Source of the DNA: Coprinellus micaceus
Taxonomy: Eukaryota > Basidiomycota > Agaricomycetes > Agaricales > Psathyrellaceae
Reading direction: 5' to 3'
Assembly (NCBI GenBank): GCA_951394405.1
Contig: OX596346.1
Location: 2,170,001-2,234,000, forward strand
DNA: 64,000 nucleotides
The notes under the pieces are model-generated. The model saw nothing but the letters and a program-made list of their open reading frames with translations, had not been told where the DNA came from and did not search any database. The position numbers were made by a program, and so were the translations under genes. Within the stretch, counting starts at the first letter, position 1, and every line of letters starts with the position of its first letter. Shown piece after piece: positions 48,038-60,190 of the stretch.

Positions 48038-48959
48038 AAATACAGGTCACGCAGAAAACAAATGACTCAGTCAAAATTCAATTTACGCGCGCGTCTTCCA
48101 ATTCGCCGGGGTTTGTTCCCAACTCTCACAGGCACACGCGTCTATATCCACGAAATGTCTATCTACGACTTATGGACCTGGGGTCTCTTCCTACATTTAA
48201 GGGAGAAGCAATCTAACACCACCTTGCAGTCGGACCCCTGGTGCTGAAACACCCTTTGGCAGGCGAAGGAACCTTTCAAACCCAAATGTATCTACGAAGC
48301 CATACGAAGCGGCAATGTACACCTTTCATACTCACCCCCAGCTTACCTATGGGTGCCCTCGACAGTTCACCAGGAACGAGAACATGTGGGAGTGCAGGGT
48401 TGCTTAACAAGTGCTTCCCAGCGACAGTAGGCGTATCGCAGGAAGAGTAACGAACACCAGTAACCGTCCAGTTGACGCAGTCATACCAACCCCGCTGGGG
48501 CCATTTATACGCTGTCGTCGGGGAGGTGTCTAGTATCATGAAGACGAGACCGGAAGAAGACCAAGTGGCGGTGCCTCTTCTTCCCTTCAACGATTGGAGT
48601 TTGTGAGGCCGTGACAACCTGATATCGTTTCCCAATGTCTCGGGGGGCTTTAGAGACCGCTATGCTAACGGACATTGAGGGTTATGCACCCAGGAAATCA
48701 CGGGTCCCTTTGGGAAGCACTCGCCGCTCCTTACGCCGAAAAACAGGACCATAATGAATTGCGAAAAGGAACATTGGGAGGAGGGGACGTGAATGTGTCG
48801 GTATCAAATATGTCAAGAGGTCCAGTCCTGTGTCGCAGGGGCAGGGATGTGATCTAGCTTTCTTAGAGGCTCAGTCTATGCAAATGGATGGCACCAGAAG
48901 AGAACGAGGGTCGTGAAGGTATCGCCGAAGGGCACTGCATCGTTGACAAGGTTGACGGA
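48038..48959. other. Intergenic region with no supported gene
   Basis: About 920 bp upstream of ThrRS and downstream of the CstF-64 homologue, both minus strand. Nothing recognisable apart from short frames. Confidence 0.5.
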
Positions 48960-50595
48960 TTATGAGGGAGGCTGCATGTTCATGAACTGGTTTCGCTGCG
49001 GAGCCGAGTCAGACGTGGTTGAGGCAAGCAAGGGGGGATTCCACTCACAAGCTGTAGAATCGTCGTTCTCTGGTCGTGTGGGAGACTATTTATCGTCTCC
49101 TGGGTCAGGCTCAAGACCTGCATGATCATATCCTACGATACCTCGTCAGACGGCGAGCACGGCGGGCTGAGTGGGAAGTGACGTACTCTCTGAGCATCAT
49201 TAATCTCCGCCCCTGGAGGTGCGGCTGCGGGAGGAGGGACACTAGTGGGAGGGGGCATAGGAGGGGGCCCAGCGCGATAGTATCCACCCGGTCCCGGAGG
49301 AGGATATCCAGGTGGCGCTCCAACGCCTGGTGGAGGTGCGAAGGGTGGCATTCCAGGTGGTCCAGCACTGTAAGGAGGAGGCTGTTGATACATGGGGCCT
49401 GGAGGTCCCCTCGGTGGAGGACCGGGCGGCACTGGGCCACCTGGGTAGCCTTGGGGTGGGGGTAAAGCGGAAGGGGCAGGAGGAGGCGGCATACGGGATG
49501 TGGAGGGCGTAGAAGTACTTTGCATTTTGTGAATGGTGTCGGGTGGGATGATGTTGTGAAGGAGAAGAGCTTGGAAGAGTGCGTAAGACAGTTGGGGCTG
49601 CTTTTGAAGGAGGGTTCGTGCTTGTTCAGGGTGGGTGTAAATGAACGCCTGTAAGTGTGTTAGCTCGGGTGTGTCCAGGTCCGTTGTAGGATGAAGTAGG
49701 GTTCAATGTAAATCAAAGGGCAGGATAGCTTGATGTGCACGATTTCATATGAGGTCTCCACATACCTTGAACTGCGCAAGGACTTCAAGGAGCTGTGATG
49801 GTGGCATCCCAGCCAACGTGGCCGAAATACTATCTAGCACCGACATACCAGCATGGGGGGGCTTCCCGGATGGCAAATTCGCCATAAACGCATCGGCTTC
49901 AGAGCGACCTCCAGTTCTCCATGCCGACCGAGGCTCTGCAGGACCTGGATAACCACCATCCATTAATTCACCCCGGACGGTTGTCTTTCCTTCAAGGAAT
50001 GGATCTGAGTCGGCGAGATCGATGCGGAGAGGGCGCCCCCCAACTTCGATGTTGTTCAAATTACGGACGGCGCTCTGGGCGGTTTCGTGGTCTGGTTGAA
50101 GACGATTTGAGGAGGAATTCGAAGAAGTTGAGGCACACGGGTATCGATCAATGATTTGCAGTGCGATTCACGCATATGTCACAGTGGCATTTGGATGCAG
50201 TTCGCGTTTGAGTATTCCGGGAGCACCAAGCCAGAATCGGTGTGGTTTCCGTTTTGAGGGAGGTTTGAAGTCGGACATCAAGCTCAAGTCAGAATAGGCG
50301 CCCTATGTGAAACGGTGAAAAATGTGAAATTGCAGTACCGGAAAATTCGCAGAAGCCATATCCTTTGGCTTTGCCCGTGTCTCTATCGAATACCAATCTG
50401 CGGGGGATGTGAATAGACAAAAAGAGGAGCTTGTCGAGGATACGAACCTGAATCCAATCACTTGTCCAACGGATTTGAAGACGTCTATCAACTGGTCCTC
50501 CCCCATGTTATATGGGACATTGCCCACTGTCAAGGGGGTCAAGTAGGAATATCTGGGCAAATTGAGAGGGACGTACCAAATACGACTTTGCTCAT
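48960..50595 (-). CDS. CSTF2: CstF-64/Rna15 homologue, mRNA 3'-end processing RNA-binding protein
   Basis: Seven exons (50595-50577, 50526-50448, 50397-50339, 50091-49766, 49648-49187, 49132-49049, 48995-48960) encode 354 residues. The first 19-nt exon gives MSKVVF, then an RRM with VVFVGNVPYNMGEDQLID as RNP2 and KGYGFCEFSDHETA as RNP1 (about 1-80). A CSTF2 hinge domain follows (about 125-200): SVLDSISATLAGMPPSQLLE and THPEQARTLLQKQPQLSYAL. A Pro/Gly-rich region leads to the C-terminal three-helix domain DMIMQVLSLTQETINSLP and RTTILQLRNQF, which binds Pcf11-type partners. The protein recognises GU-rich downstream elements in pre-mRNA and works with CstF-77 in cleavage and polyadenylation. Intron 3 (245 nt) is several times longer than its neighbours. 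Confidence 0.95.
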
Positions 50596-52123
50596 CGTGA
50601 CTGAAGTCCGCGTGCTTTCAGAACGCGCCTAGATTCCTGTTTCTTGTCAAGAGGCGCTCGCTGTGGCAGACACAGAACTTGAACTGCCCTCGTTGTCCAA
50701 CCGCGCCCGGACCGCTCGAAAGCCGACTGTCACATGACTCCGAAGTGGTCCGAGCGGTCGGCATCTGCCGCGGGGAAGCGCCCAAGCCTCGAGATCCGTC
50801 AATCTCAAGCCGGCGAACACCATAATGTGTCCCATCGAGCTCTACACTTATTAGATAGTTTCTATCGGCCATATATCGCCTAAAGAAGCCTTATCATAAG
50901 GGACACGGCGTTCGTCAGTGTTCGAAACGGAAAAGGAAGGGATGTTAATTGAAAATACAGAGAGGAGGTGGGATGGGATTAGTGGAATGATACATGGTAA
51001 GAGATAACCGAGTCGAGTCCAAGAAGCGGCAGTTTATATCATACACAGCAATATAGCAATAGGCTTAAATATGGTGGAACGGTGGTGGGTGAGAAGGCCG
51101 ATCAGAGCCCTCCGCGTTTCCTGCAGGCGTAGCACAGAGACGTCGATACGCTTGAGACTGTCTTCTGCGCCTGGCTCAGCCTGAAAGGAGGGATTCCATT
51201 GTCAGTTCTCACGAGGGTATTAGGCCTGGATGGTGCGCACCACTGGTTGCATGTTTCCGTGCATTTCTTGCAGTCCGCATCATGGCTAGAGCTGTATCGG
51301 CACCGCGTCGACACACAATCGACCTGCTGGACGACCGTCCTAGTCAGCCTGGAACGCGTGGTCAAACGAGGGGAACCGAGATGGGGCGCACCAGGGATTC
51401 AGTCTGAGGGTTGGGGTGTCCACAAGAGTGGAGAACACATTCGACCTTGCGATGGCACATTGTGTGGTGACTCGAGGCGTGCAGGAGAATTCAAGGCCCT
51501 GGGGAAGTCAGCAGAGAAAATGGATGCATGTATATATAATCCCCGTCTAAAACCTTCCATAGACCCAGTTATTCAATGCGGTGACTCAAGATGGGGTGTG
51601 GGTCGGCTAGAAAGTTAGGCCACCGTTGAGATTTTGTCCGGAAGGGGATTATGGAAGTTAATTAGCTTGGGCTGAAACTCCCGCACAGATTTTCTGAAGG
51701 TCGATGTCGAGTAAGCCGAAGTATTCAAGCATGTGCGTGCTTCGAGCAAAGGGAATTGCATTCAGTTTCGTGGCGGACCTTCGAGTAGAATCTACACGGG
51801 GGTCTACTGTTAAGGATACTTAGAGCCCAGGCTCTGTGCGACCCCGTCCATCCGATTGCACCGGTCCTGACACAGATAGTCAAATTCAATCGAAGTGCAA
51901 GTGAGAAGGGTCCAAACCATTTTTGAGAGAAAACCACCATGGGCGACGGACGAGGAAACGAAGAAGTACGACGTCCTGTGCGCCCGTGCAAGTGATTCAA
52001 CGTGACAGTATATGCCAATGGACAGTGGAACAGCCTAGACCCAGCGCATAAGCCGGAACAGGTTAGTGAAAGAAGAGTTGGATACATAGGTCTGTACCTA
52101 CTAGAACAAGTTTCGCCCACGGC
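50596..52123. other. Intergenic region with no supported gene
   Basis: About 1.5 kb between two minus-strand genes. A 139-codon plus-strand frame (51199-51618) and a Cys-containing minus-strand frame (51102-51365) lack signal peptides and domains, so I do not call them. Confidence 0.45.
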
Positions 52124-53163
52124 TCATGCCCTCTGATTCCAGAAAAGGTGCTCACTCCAATCTCCAGCCAATCTCATTGATTGAGTGCGCCTGTTTCCTC
52201 GGTTCGGGGTCTGAGATGCCTGCAAATGCCATACTTCCGAAACCTCCAATGATTTGAGGTATCCCGCCATGCGGTCGTAATTAAGTCCAACAGCATGGGG
52301 ACCGTGGCTATCGTCGGAAAAGGCAAGGCGCCCACCTTCGTTAAGGATTGCCTGCCGTCATACTATTAATGCTAGATGACGCGCTGTTCCGAAAAGTGAC
52401 ATACCTTCAAAACTTCTTCTCCGGGGTATGCAGTATTCCACTTCTTTCGAAAGGCGGCCGCATTGACTTCGAAAAGGGCCCCGTATTCCACAGCATAGCG
52501 TATGTTTCTGGTCACCTTTTCCCAAACTGCGGGGTGATCAGAGAACACGTATTGAGGCGCGAACAGTCGACAAAGGTCGAAGTGCCCGATGATTTCTGGC
52601 TTGAAGCGCTGCATAAGGGCGTATTGCCCATCAAAATAATCAAGGAAAAGTAGGCAGTGTGGATCTTGAGTTGGATCCTCTGAAGCGAACAGACTGAGCG
52701 CCTTTTCATACATCGGAATATCGAAGTCGATTGGGACAGTCCGAACATGATGAATGGATCCAACGATGTATTCCACGCGATCACCGAATCGTCCAAGCAA
52801 GGCGTCCATCTCGTCGAGGTCCCTTTCAGAGATGTACTCTGTTTCGAGCCCGACAAGCAAGGCGATTTGAGGAGCATAGACGGCTTTTAAGCGATGCGCC
52901 TCATCCAGGAAGTCTTCAAATTGTTTCATCAACACATCAGCATCCAATCCTGCCTGAGCAGGTTAGCGGGCGAGTCCAGAAGCCCAAGGCAGGAATTAAG
53001 GCACCTCTTCTGGATACAGATCCTCTATCCTGTATCGTGGAGCATGTTCTGTTAGACCGTAAACCTCGAAGCCCTGACGTATTGCCTCTAGAACAACATC
53101 CTCCAAGCGACCAGAAGCGTGTTTGCAGAATTGCCCGGAATGCGAATGATGGCTGTGGGGCAT
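52124..53163 (-). CDS. HIS2: Histidinol-phosphatase (PHP superfamily)
   Basis: Three exons (53163-53005, 52953-52405, 52351-52124) encode 311 residues, the usual family length. PHP metal-binding motifs are all present: the N-terminal HSHHSHSGQF, LTEHAPR, GLETEY, VGSIHHV, GHFDLCR and the C-terminal FSDDSHGP. The enzyme removes phosphate from L-histidinol phosphate in the penultimate steps of histidine biosynthesis in the cytosol. Without the last exon the frame would end soon after KVCHFSEQ and lose the final metal ligands; the intron 52404-52352 restores them. The start was placed at MPHSHHS, which opens directly on the first metal motif as in yeast HIS2. No other histidine-pathway gene is near. 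Confidence 0.94.
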
Positions 53164-53599
53164 GGCTAGCGAATGTCGTGGAGAGTGTCCGAAAACGTTG
53201 GGCTTTCCAATCGCAGTGCAGACGAGTTGTCAAGGTCAAGATGGGCGTTCTGAGGAAAGAGAGGACAGCCGTTTGTTCGCTTCCGGATCAGATTGTCCCA
53301 CGATGTTCGGCCATCTCGGAGGGGGCATAGGACCCTTACGTAGGCCCTCGTAAGAAGTAATCTCAAGCACATCTGGAGGGCAAGCACCTAGATTTCCTTG
53401 GGATCTGAGGACCAAAAAAGGATACCTCCCCTTTACCCCGGAAGCACCGTAAGGATGACAACTTGCATCCTTGGCACCCCCAATGAGAAGACCCAGAGCT
53501 CGAAGGCCTGTAACCTTCAGAGCAACTACTCGGCGAAGCGCTTCTGGTTGTACTCAGAGTTGTAAGTATATGGAGGTCTATTCTGTGCATTACAGATGG
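53164..53599. other. Promoter-side flank of the histidinol-phosphatase gene
   Basis: About 435 bp upstream of the phosphatase start and downstream of the protease pseudogene. No gene is seen. Confidence 0.45.
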
Positions 53600-54200
53600 T
53601 TAAAATTGCATATCGAAAGGAAATGTCCAGGCGTATGAGTCCGTGTCGTAACCAATGCAAATACTCATGAGGACTCCGTAGACACTGATGCACATACTAT
53701 AAACGTCGGGCACGAAGAGATGGGATGTGATTGATAAATCCAGAGGGTGAATTGGGACCTCTTGCCCACTGGGGAGAACGCTAGGCGCACACCTGGTCTT
53801 GTGGATCGCTTGACGCACCCGAACGTGAAGACCACATCCACCATGGTATCCACGAGTTCCTTGACCCGCTCCTCCATCCCATAAGGCGGCGCCATGAACC
53901 TTGCTGAAGGTTGTGTCACGCAAATCCGGGGGGCATCGTAGCGGCTGGTCGCCAGTGTCCAGTAACGCTTGCAAGGTTCGACGGGGCGCACCGTCAATGC
54001 TCGGCTCCAGCGGGATAGGCAAACCGTTCACCTTAATATCCTCCAAAAGAACCCTCCAGTGGTAACCGCCCTTGAAGTGCAGGGGAAGTCTGGGGGCGTC
54101 GAGGACAGTGTACTTCCGCCAGACCTCGCCAATTCCGAACCAGCCCTCCAAGTCGTCCGTACGAGCAAGGTCCACCGCAATATGGCGTGGCCGGGGGTGT
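53600..54200 (-). pseudogene. Decayed aspartic protease copy
   Basis: The segment aligns by eye to the middle and C-terminal lobe of the two intact proteases to the right: HIAVDLARTDDLEG, WFGIGEV, VLLEDIKVNGLPI, ALLDTGD, SKVHGAALWD, VVFTFG and GGQEVPIHPLDLS. It lacks the N-terminal lobe with the first DTG, and the transmembrane tail is gone: the frame ends at 53600 after FDMQF. At least two frame changes are needed to follow the homology, one near 54190 (between PDTPGH and IAVDLAR) and one near 53890 (between ALWDGG and LVDTMVDVVFTFG). The former intron before GGQEVP is still recognisable. This is a relic, not a functional enzyme. Confidence 0.85.
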
Positions 54201-55182
54201 CAGGCGACGCCCTCCGGGGCCTTAGCGCAGTCATTGCCAGTGATAGCCAAAGCCTGGTGAATATCGAGGATCCCGTAGCCTCGTCCCCATCCGTTTTGGG
54301 ACGCCCACCTGCGGAGAATGAGTAATCCGTCGACCACGACACCCTCGCCACTCGCGCCCCTCGAACACGTTTCAAACTGCTTGGCACCGAGGCAGAACGC
54401 AATTCGGACCCGCCTCCTGGGCACCGGCGAAGCGAGTAGCCATCCATTGTCCACTGAAAGTGGGCAAGAAGAACACTTGGATCCAGAACCTTGGTTGCAA
54501 AAGGGTAGGATGCATGGATCTTTCAGTCGTCGGTTCCTTATGGGCGGTAGACAGAAGGCTTTGCGGTTGACGGAAGGTTAGAGTAGATAGAATGAAATGT
54601 GCATGCACTTTGCTTCCCTGGAGTTGGAGCGTGTGATACTATAAGGTTGATGAGAAGTGGCGGACATGCCGATTACTTTGCCGGTATCATTTCCAAGCGT
54701 CGGCTCATCCAGGGTTTAATACGAAAATGCATGTGGACCCCGCCAAGCGCACAGTAGGGAAAGAGGGCTCCAGAGCCTAGCAGTATGCTCAAGTCGGCGT
54801 TCGAACGCAGCGGGTGTTGGCATGCTGGGCGGCTGAGGCCAACTTGAAGCCACAACCGTGACAGGGATCACGACTCGGAAGCGCCCGAGCGTGCCGCTTT
54901 TGGTAAACCATTCCAAACTCCGCTCAGGATCGTCCTTCCGAGGCAAAAGTCGCCAGGGAACCTTCTGAGAACCGGGATATTGCGCCAAGTTTAACATTTT
55001 GTTGGCGCGTAGAGTATCCCTCTTAGGGACTCTGACTATACCGAGGTCCCAGGTCGTAAATAGAGACGTAAATGTTGAAGGGAGTGTACAGTCCTGAGCG
55101 TCCGTGTTTGTAGATGCTACGAGTCCAATGGAAATTTCAATACGCAGAGATGGTAAGGGGAAGTTTGAGAGGATGTGAGTGC
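54201..55182. other. Gap between the protease relic and the first intact protease
   Basis: About 980 bp that would have held the N-terminal half of the decayed copy. I see no clear remaining protease motif. Short frames are present on both strands. Confidence 0.45.
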
Positions 55183-57259
55183 CTAGTATGCCTTATACCC
55201 ATCAGATGTCTTCACAGGAACGTAGGTAGGCCCGCCGTTCCCGTAACTCGGAATGGACGACTTCCCGCGGCGCACATAATTAAGAATTGCAAATACAGCG
55301 ACCACGATCGTGACGATGAGATTCGCTGAGAGAAGGGCGATTATCGCAGGGCCATATGGGCCGGTGGATGCAGCCACCAGGGATGGTTGATCCTTAGAGG
55401 CCTCGCTTTCACTGGTCGCTGTGGCCTCGGGGCTGGAGTGTACAACCGACTTTTTGCCGCCGGCGGAGGAGGCACTAGTACCGGACGCTGCCTGAAGCAA
55501 GGCGAGAAAGTCGGCCGTTTCGGGCTCTGGAGGGTAGTCTTTCATGGTTTCAGCCCGAATGACGGGTACTTGAGCAGATGCCTTCGCCGGGTTGGTCTGG
55601 GCCAAGAGCTGGATGTAGGGCTCTTCTGCTGGCGGGTCTCCGAATTCGTAACTGTATACGAGGCGTTCAGCGACCAGTCAGATGCTCCAAGACTCGAGCA
55701 AGAACTAACACGCTGTAGACGTTCCTCAGGAAACTATCACCCAAGGAGATTTCGTATTCATCCCCACCCCAATCTTCCACTCCGGCCCAAGTGGCGGAGC
55801 AGATGGTGTATGACCCATCGCCCACGCCAACTTGGTAGATGTTTGACATATCCAGGGGGTGAATTGGGAATTCTTGTCCACTGGGAGGGAAACGTTAATC
55901 CCTCTCAAGCTTGGAAAAGGAAGAGCGTACCCAAAGCTGAGGACAACATTTACTGTACTGTTGCAGGGAACAATCCAGATTCTGTCACCGTCTTCTGTGT
56001 CCCAGAAGACAGCTCCAGGAATCTTGCTGTAAATGGCGTTTCGCAGGAATGTGGGCATTATAGCATTTGGGTCACCGGTATCCAAGAGAACCTGCATTCT
56101 TCCAGTCGGGACCCCAGGGATTCTCGACCTCAACTCGACGGGAGACCCATTCACTTTGATACCTTCCAAGAGAACCGTCCAGCGGGGACCGCCTTTGGGG
56201 AACTGTGGAAGCTTGGGGGCGTTGAGGACAGCGGCATACTTTTCCTCAACCTCGCCGATTCCAAATGAGCCGCCGTCGGTGTCTTCCCAGTCGTGTGTCC
56301 GCGCAAGATCGATCGCAATGTAGTTGGGCTGGTCAGGGTGTTGGTCGAAGATATTCTGGAGCACTGAGTGCCCCCACGTTGCACTCTCTCCGTAGAGACT
56401 CTGGATGGCATGGTTGATGGGTGAACTTCGCCTGACATTGAAGCTTAGTCCCAAGAGGCCGTTGATGCCGAGTTCGTGCAACTTCTGGACATTTGACTGA
56501 ACGGTTCAGTGTAAGCAAAAAATCTCACCGTCGCCCTAAAAAATCTAGTATACTGACTTGCTCGGCGTTCAGAAACGCTGAGAGACGGTGGTCAGGGCGT
56601 TGTTCAGACGCGCACGAACAAACTCCTACGTACCTTGCCTCTCGATCGTGTAGTCCCCGAATTCGAACGGCGCGACTCCAATAGTACCCTTAACACCGTA
56701 GCTCCCGTCTCCATACCCAAGCGAGAGGGGAATTCCAGTGTCATTGAAGGTACCGAGGCCACCTGGTGGTGCGACCCTACAGAAAGAGCAAGTCAATCAT
56801 TACGACCCCGTAGTAATACCGTCGCGGGATTTTGAGAGCATACCATAGATCCGTACTGCCGGTGTCCAGTACGACATGGATTTCTGAGTGAACTCAGCCT
56901 CGATGCATGACACAAAGGAATCACTACTCACCTTTCCCATTGAGGGTAATATTAGTTGTGTACTTGAATCAAAAGTTAGTCAAAGGAATTTCGATGAACA
57001 TAACGCATCGCCTTACCCGGATATCACCGACGTTGCCAATCGAGGGCGGTTCTTTGCCATCGCCAGCTGCTAGTGCGTGCGATCCCTCTGATCCAAGACC
57101 AAGGTTGCGGAAGCCAGCGCCCAAACTCGGTTGGCTTGGTGCATTATAATGCGCGCTCACGGCCCTACGGCTGAACTGCAGGCTGAGGGCCTGTACACGA
57201 CCCAAGTAAAGGGCAACGAGTGTCCCAGAGGACAGTAGCGGTGCTGATAGTAGACGCAT
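55183..57259 (-). CDS. Membrane-anchored aspartic protease (pepsin family A1), copy B
   Basis: Eight exons (57259-57017, 56962-56932, 56883-56844, 56776-56634, 56577-56558, 56496-55931, 55880-55710, 55651-55183) encode 560 residues. MRLLSAPLLSSGTLVALYLG is a signal peptide. The active-site motifs are VVLDTGSTDLW with Asp98 and VLLDTGDP with Asp298; the flap segment is LGYGDGSYGVKGTI. The subsite loop FGIGEVEEKY and the final lobe GGQEFPIHPLDMS follow. A Ser/Ala-rich stalk leads to a transmembrane helix (about 505-530, IIALLSANLIVTIVVAVFAI) and a short basic cytosolic tail. Such enzymes cleave proteins at the cell surface or in secretory compartments. Exons 2, 3 and 5 (31, 40 and 20 nt) match the neighbouring copy C exactly in size, indicating tandem duplication. 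Confidence 0.95.
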
Positions 57260-57963
57260 GCTGGGAGCCAGAGAACGGCGCTGAGCAACGAGTTGCCTCG
57301 AGGAGGAATGGAGGAGGGAATGTGATGTAGACACGATTCTTCGGCCACTCTCCTCTAATATGTTTTCGAAAAGACTACGAAGCACAGCTCATTTCAGGTC
57401 CGTTGACCACATGTCGGCAGTATCAGATTGTGAAGCAGGTGAACTGTGAGCGTAGGTAGATCCAGCCGCTCAACCGGTGCAGGCGTCAAAGGGGCTTTCC
57501 AGGATCTAGGGACGAGTGCGTGCGCAAGGACCATCAAAAGCAGTAGGCAGAATGCCTCGCGGTTGACAGCAGGTTAACACAGGGCGAACAAAAGCAACCA
57601 AACATTTGACTTACTTGGAAGGTAGTGACGATAGGCGAAACAGCGGCAGAGAGTTGCCAGCGGTAAGTGGCGTCACTCATCATTGGGACGCATCGCCCCA
57701 ATACAAACGATGGTGGATCATGCACAGCAGAACCTTGGGAACAATAGGCAGAGCTTGCGATCTAGTCGCCGGTGGTCACCACTCAGGAGATGGAGGCGAG
57801 GTGAACACAGGCTGGAGTGGGGCCCAATCAAGGGGCCTTAACGTCGAGTGGTAGGTGACGCGGAGATCACATACTTACATAGATATTAGATATCATATCG
57901 ATTACTGATAGGGTCCATGGTGCAAGAAAGAAGGGTTCAATGAGTAGCCGAGGGTCAGCTGCC
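57260..57963. other. Spacer between the two intact proteases
   Basis: About 700 bp containing the promoter of copy B and the 3' flank of copy C. No gene or repeat is supported. Confidence 0.45.
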
Positions 57964-60190
57964 CTAGCTCGCAAGGGCAGTGTAGGTAACCGACGGGCTT
58001 CTTGAGTGACCGTCCAGCTCTTCATATTGACCTCGGAACGGCCCACCCTGCGTGCTCCCCGCATACAGGCTAGTCGAATCCAGGTTCGACGTCCGACCCG
58101 CCGCACTGACCGTAGAATAATGGGCCCCCACCCTCATCGGCTTCCTTGCTAGACGGCCATTGCGCACATAATTCAGGACCCCAAGGGCTAGAACCGCGAT
58201 CCCAACAGCCAGGTTCAACACAAGAAGCGAGATCAAAAGAGGGTCCCGTTTCACGTTGCTAGAAGGCGACTCCTGAGAGCTATCCTCGTCGCGAGGTGCA
58301 AGTAGCGTAAGAGGCGTTGGAGCAGATCGGCGGACTGCTGAGGGGGTGCAGGTTGAATTGCAAGTTGGGGCATCAGAATCTGCGGTAGAAACTGGAGGAT
58401 TTTGTGCTGTGAGAAGTTCGACCAATTGTGCTGGGGGTATTTCTGGGGCCAGGCCTGCCAAGGTCCGATTCCGAGTGGGAGCGACTTCTGTGACGGCGAT
58501 CGAGGAGTTTGTTTGGGAGAGCAGTTGCATGTATGGCCCGCCGGCGGTCCCATTGGCATGCAGGTCTCCGAAGTCATATCTGTGTGCCTCACTCATCAGC
58601 ACGACTTCGACGAGTATGGTCAAATGAAAGAAAGGAACGTACAGGCTGTACACGTTCCTAAGGAATGTATCACCTAGGACAGCTTCAAATTCATTTCCAC
58701 CGACATCGTCCATGCCGTAGATGGTCCCTATGCAAGCTGTGTACTGGTTTCCACCAGCGGTAATAGGGTTCGATATACCACTCAGGTCCAGTGGATGCAT
58801 GGGGAACTTCTGATCACTGCGATGCGAGAGCGATGTGTCAGAATACGAAGTCGACAAGTCCAACTCGAGAGGGGCTCACCCAAACTCAAACTCCACGATC
58901 GTCGTCGAGTTACACGGTACAATCCAAGACTTGACGTTCCTCTGAACGATAGACGCAGCCCCTGGTATCCTCGAGTAAATCCCATCCCTGATTATTTCTG
59001 GCAGTACCCCAGCTGGATCTCCAGTGTCGATGAGCGCCGCGATTCCTCCACCCCTCACAAGGCGACCCGTCACGTTCACCCTGTTCCCACCTACAATAAT
59101 ACCTTGCAGCACCGTCGTCCACCTATCACCCTTGGGAAATTGCGCCAACTTTGTTGCATTTACGATATCCTTCCACCGCTCGTCGTACTCGCCAATCGCA
59201 AAAGAGCCGCCAGCGGTCCCTTCGAGGTCATCTGTGCGGGCGAGGTCAATGGCGACGAAGTTGGGTCTGCTGGGATCAGCGTCCAGAATGTTTTTGAGGG
59301 GTGAGGCAGCCCATGTGGCGTTAGGGTCTCTTGCTTTCACGACTTGGTTGATCGGAGAGGCAGATGTTAAGTCGAAGCTCAGTCCGAGGATACCGTCGAG
59401 GCCTAGCTCGTACAAACCGCCTACATTTCCCTGAGTTGGGTTTAGGCCATGGGCATCGCAGTAGATTTTAAAAAAATGCTCACATATGTTGCATGCAGGA
59501 ATGCTACACGACCGAACCTTCATTAGACGCCATGAGGCCGGGGAATGTTGCGTTCGCCACACACCTTGCCTTGACACATTGAATGAACCCATTTGAAACG
59601 GTGCAGTCGCGATCGTGCCCCTCACACCATAGCTGCCGTCGCCATACCGAAGTTCCAAGGGGATCCTCGTGTCGTTGAATTCGCCGGTCGCGTCAGGGCC
59701 TATTGGATGAACCCTGTAAAGAGAAGTCAATTCTCCGCTGTTCCTGTGGCAGGGGTTCTCCTCACCATAGATCTGTACTCCCCGTGTCCAACGCCACGAT
59801 ATAGTCTGATGTGCCCTTAGTCTAACCATGTGTTAGAGAGGAGATCGAACTCACTTTTGCCACCTAGCGTAATGTTTGTCGAATACTGCGTGATATCCAT
59901 GCGTCAGTCACACAACTCATCGACCCAACCCCTGTGACCAGACGCACCCGAACATCATCGTGATTCACGACCGAATTGTCCCCCTCTCCAGGACCACTTG
60001 TGCCGAGGGCATCTGGCATCGTCAGGAGGACGCCATCCTTCCGGCTCGAAACCCGCTGGAACTCGAGAACCGTCGCATAGCAGCTCGACAGTGACAGTGT
60101 CAACACCAGAAGCTCCAAGATACTCCTCGGATGAACGGAGATGCCAGCATGCGATCGCGATGACCGCTTCATTGTGGTGAGCGAGATCAA
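57964..60190 (-). CDS. Membrane-anchored aspartic protease (pepsin family A1), copy C
   Basis: Eight exons (60190 or 60172 to 59948, 59885-59855, 59805-59766, 59713-59565, 59503-59484, 59430-58880, 58816-58643, 58579-57964) encode 607 residues, or 601 from the second ATG at 60172. A hydrophobic N-terminal signal (ILELLVLTLSLSSCYA) is present. Counting from the second ATG, the catalytic aspartates are Asp92 in IVALDTGSTDLW and Asp290 in ALIDTGDP; the flap is LRYGDGSYGVRGTI. The final lobe has GDQKFPMHPLDLSG and EAVLGDTFLRNVYSLYDFGD. A Ser/Thr/Pro-rich stalk precedes a transmembrane helix (LLISLLVLNLAVGIAVLALG) and a 69-residue tail. The acceptor of intron 2 at 59806 gives the conserved GGKNYIVALDTG reading. 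It is the longest copy of the array and, with copy B, the likely source of the decayed copy at 53600. Confidence 0.95.

Noticed and set aside
51199..51618. 139-codon plus-strand frame in a gene-poor gap
   Set aside because: No signal peptide, domain or protein-like motif; length compatible with chance in this GC range.
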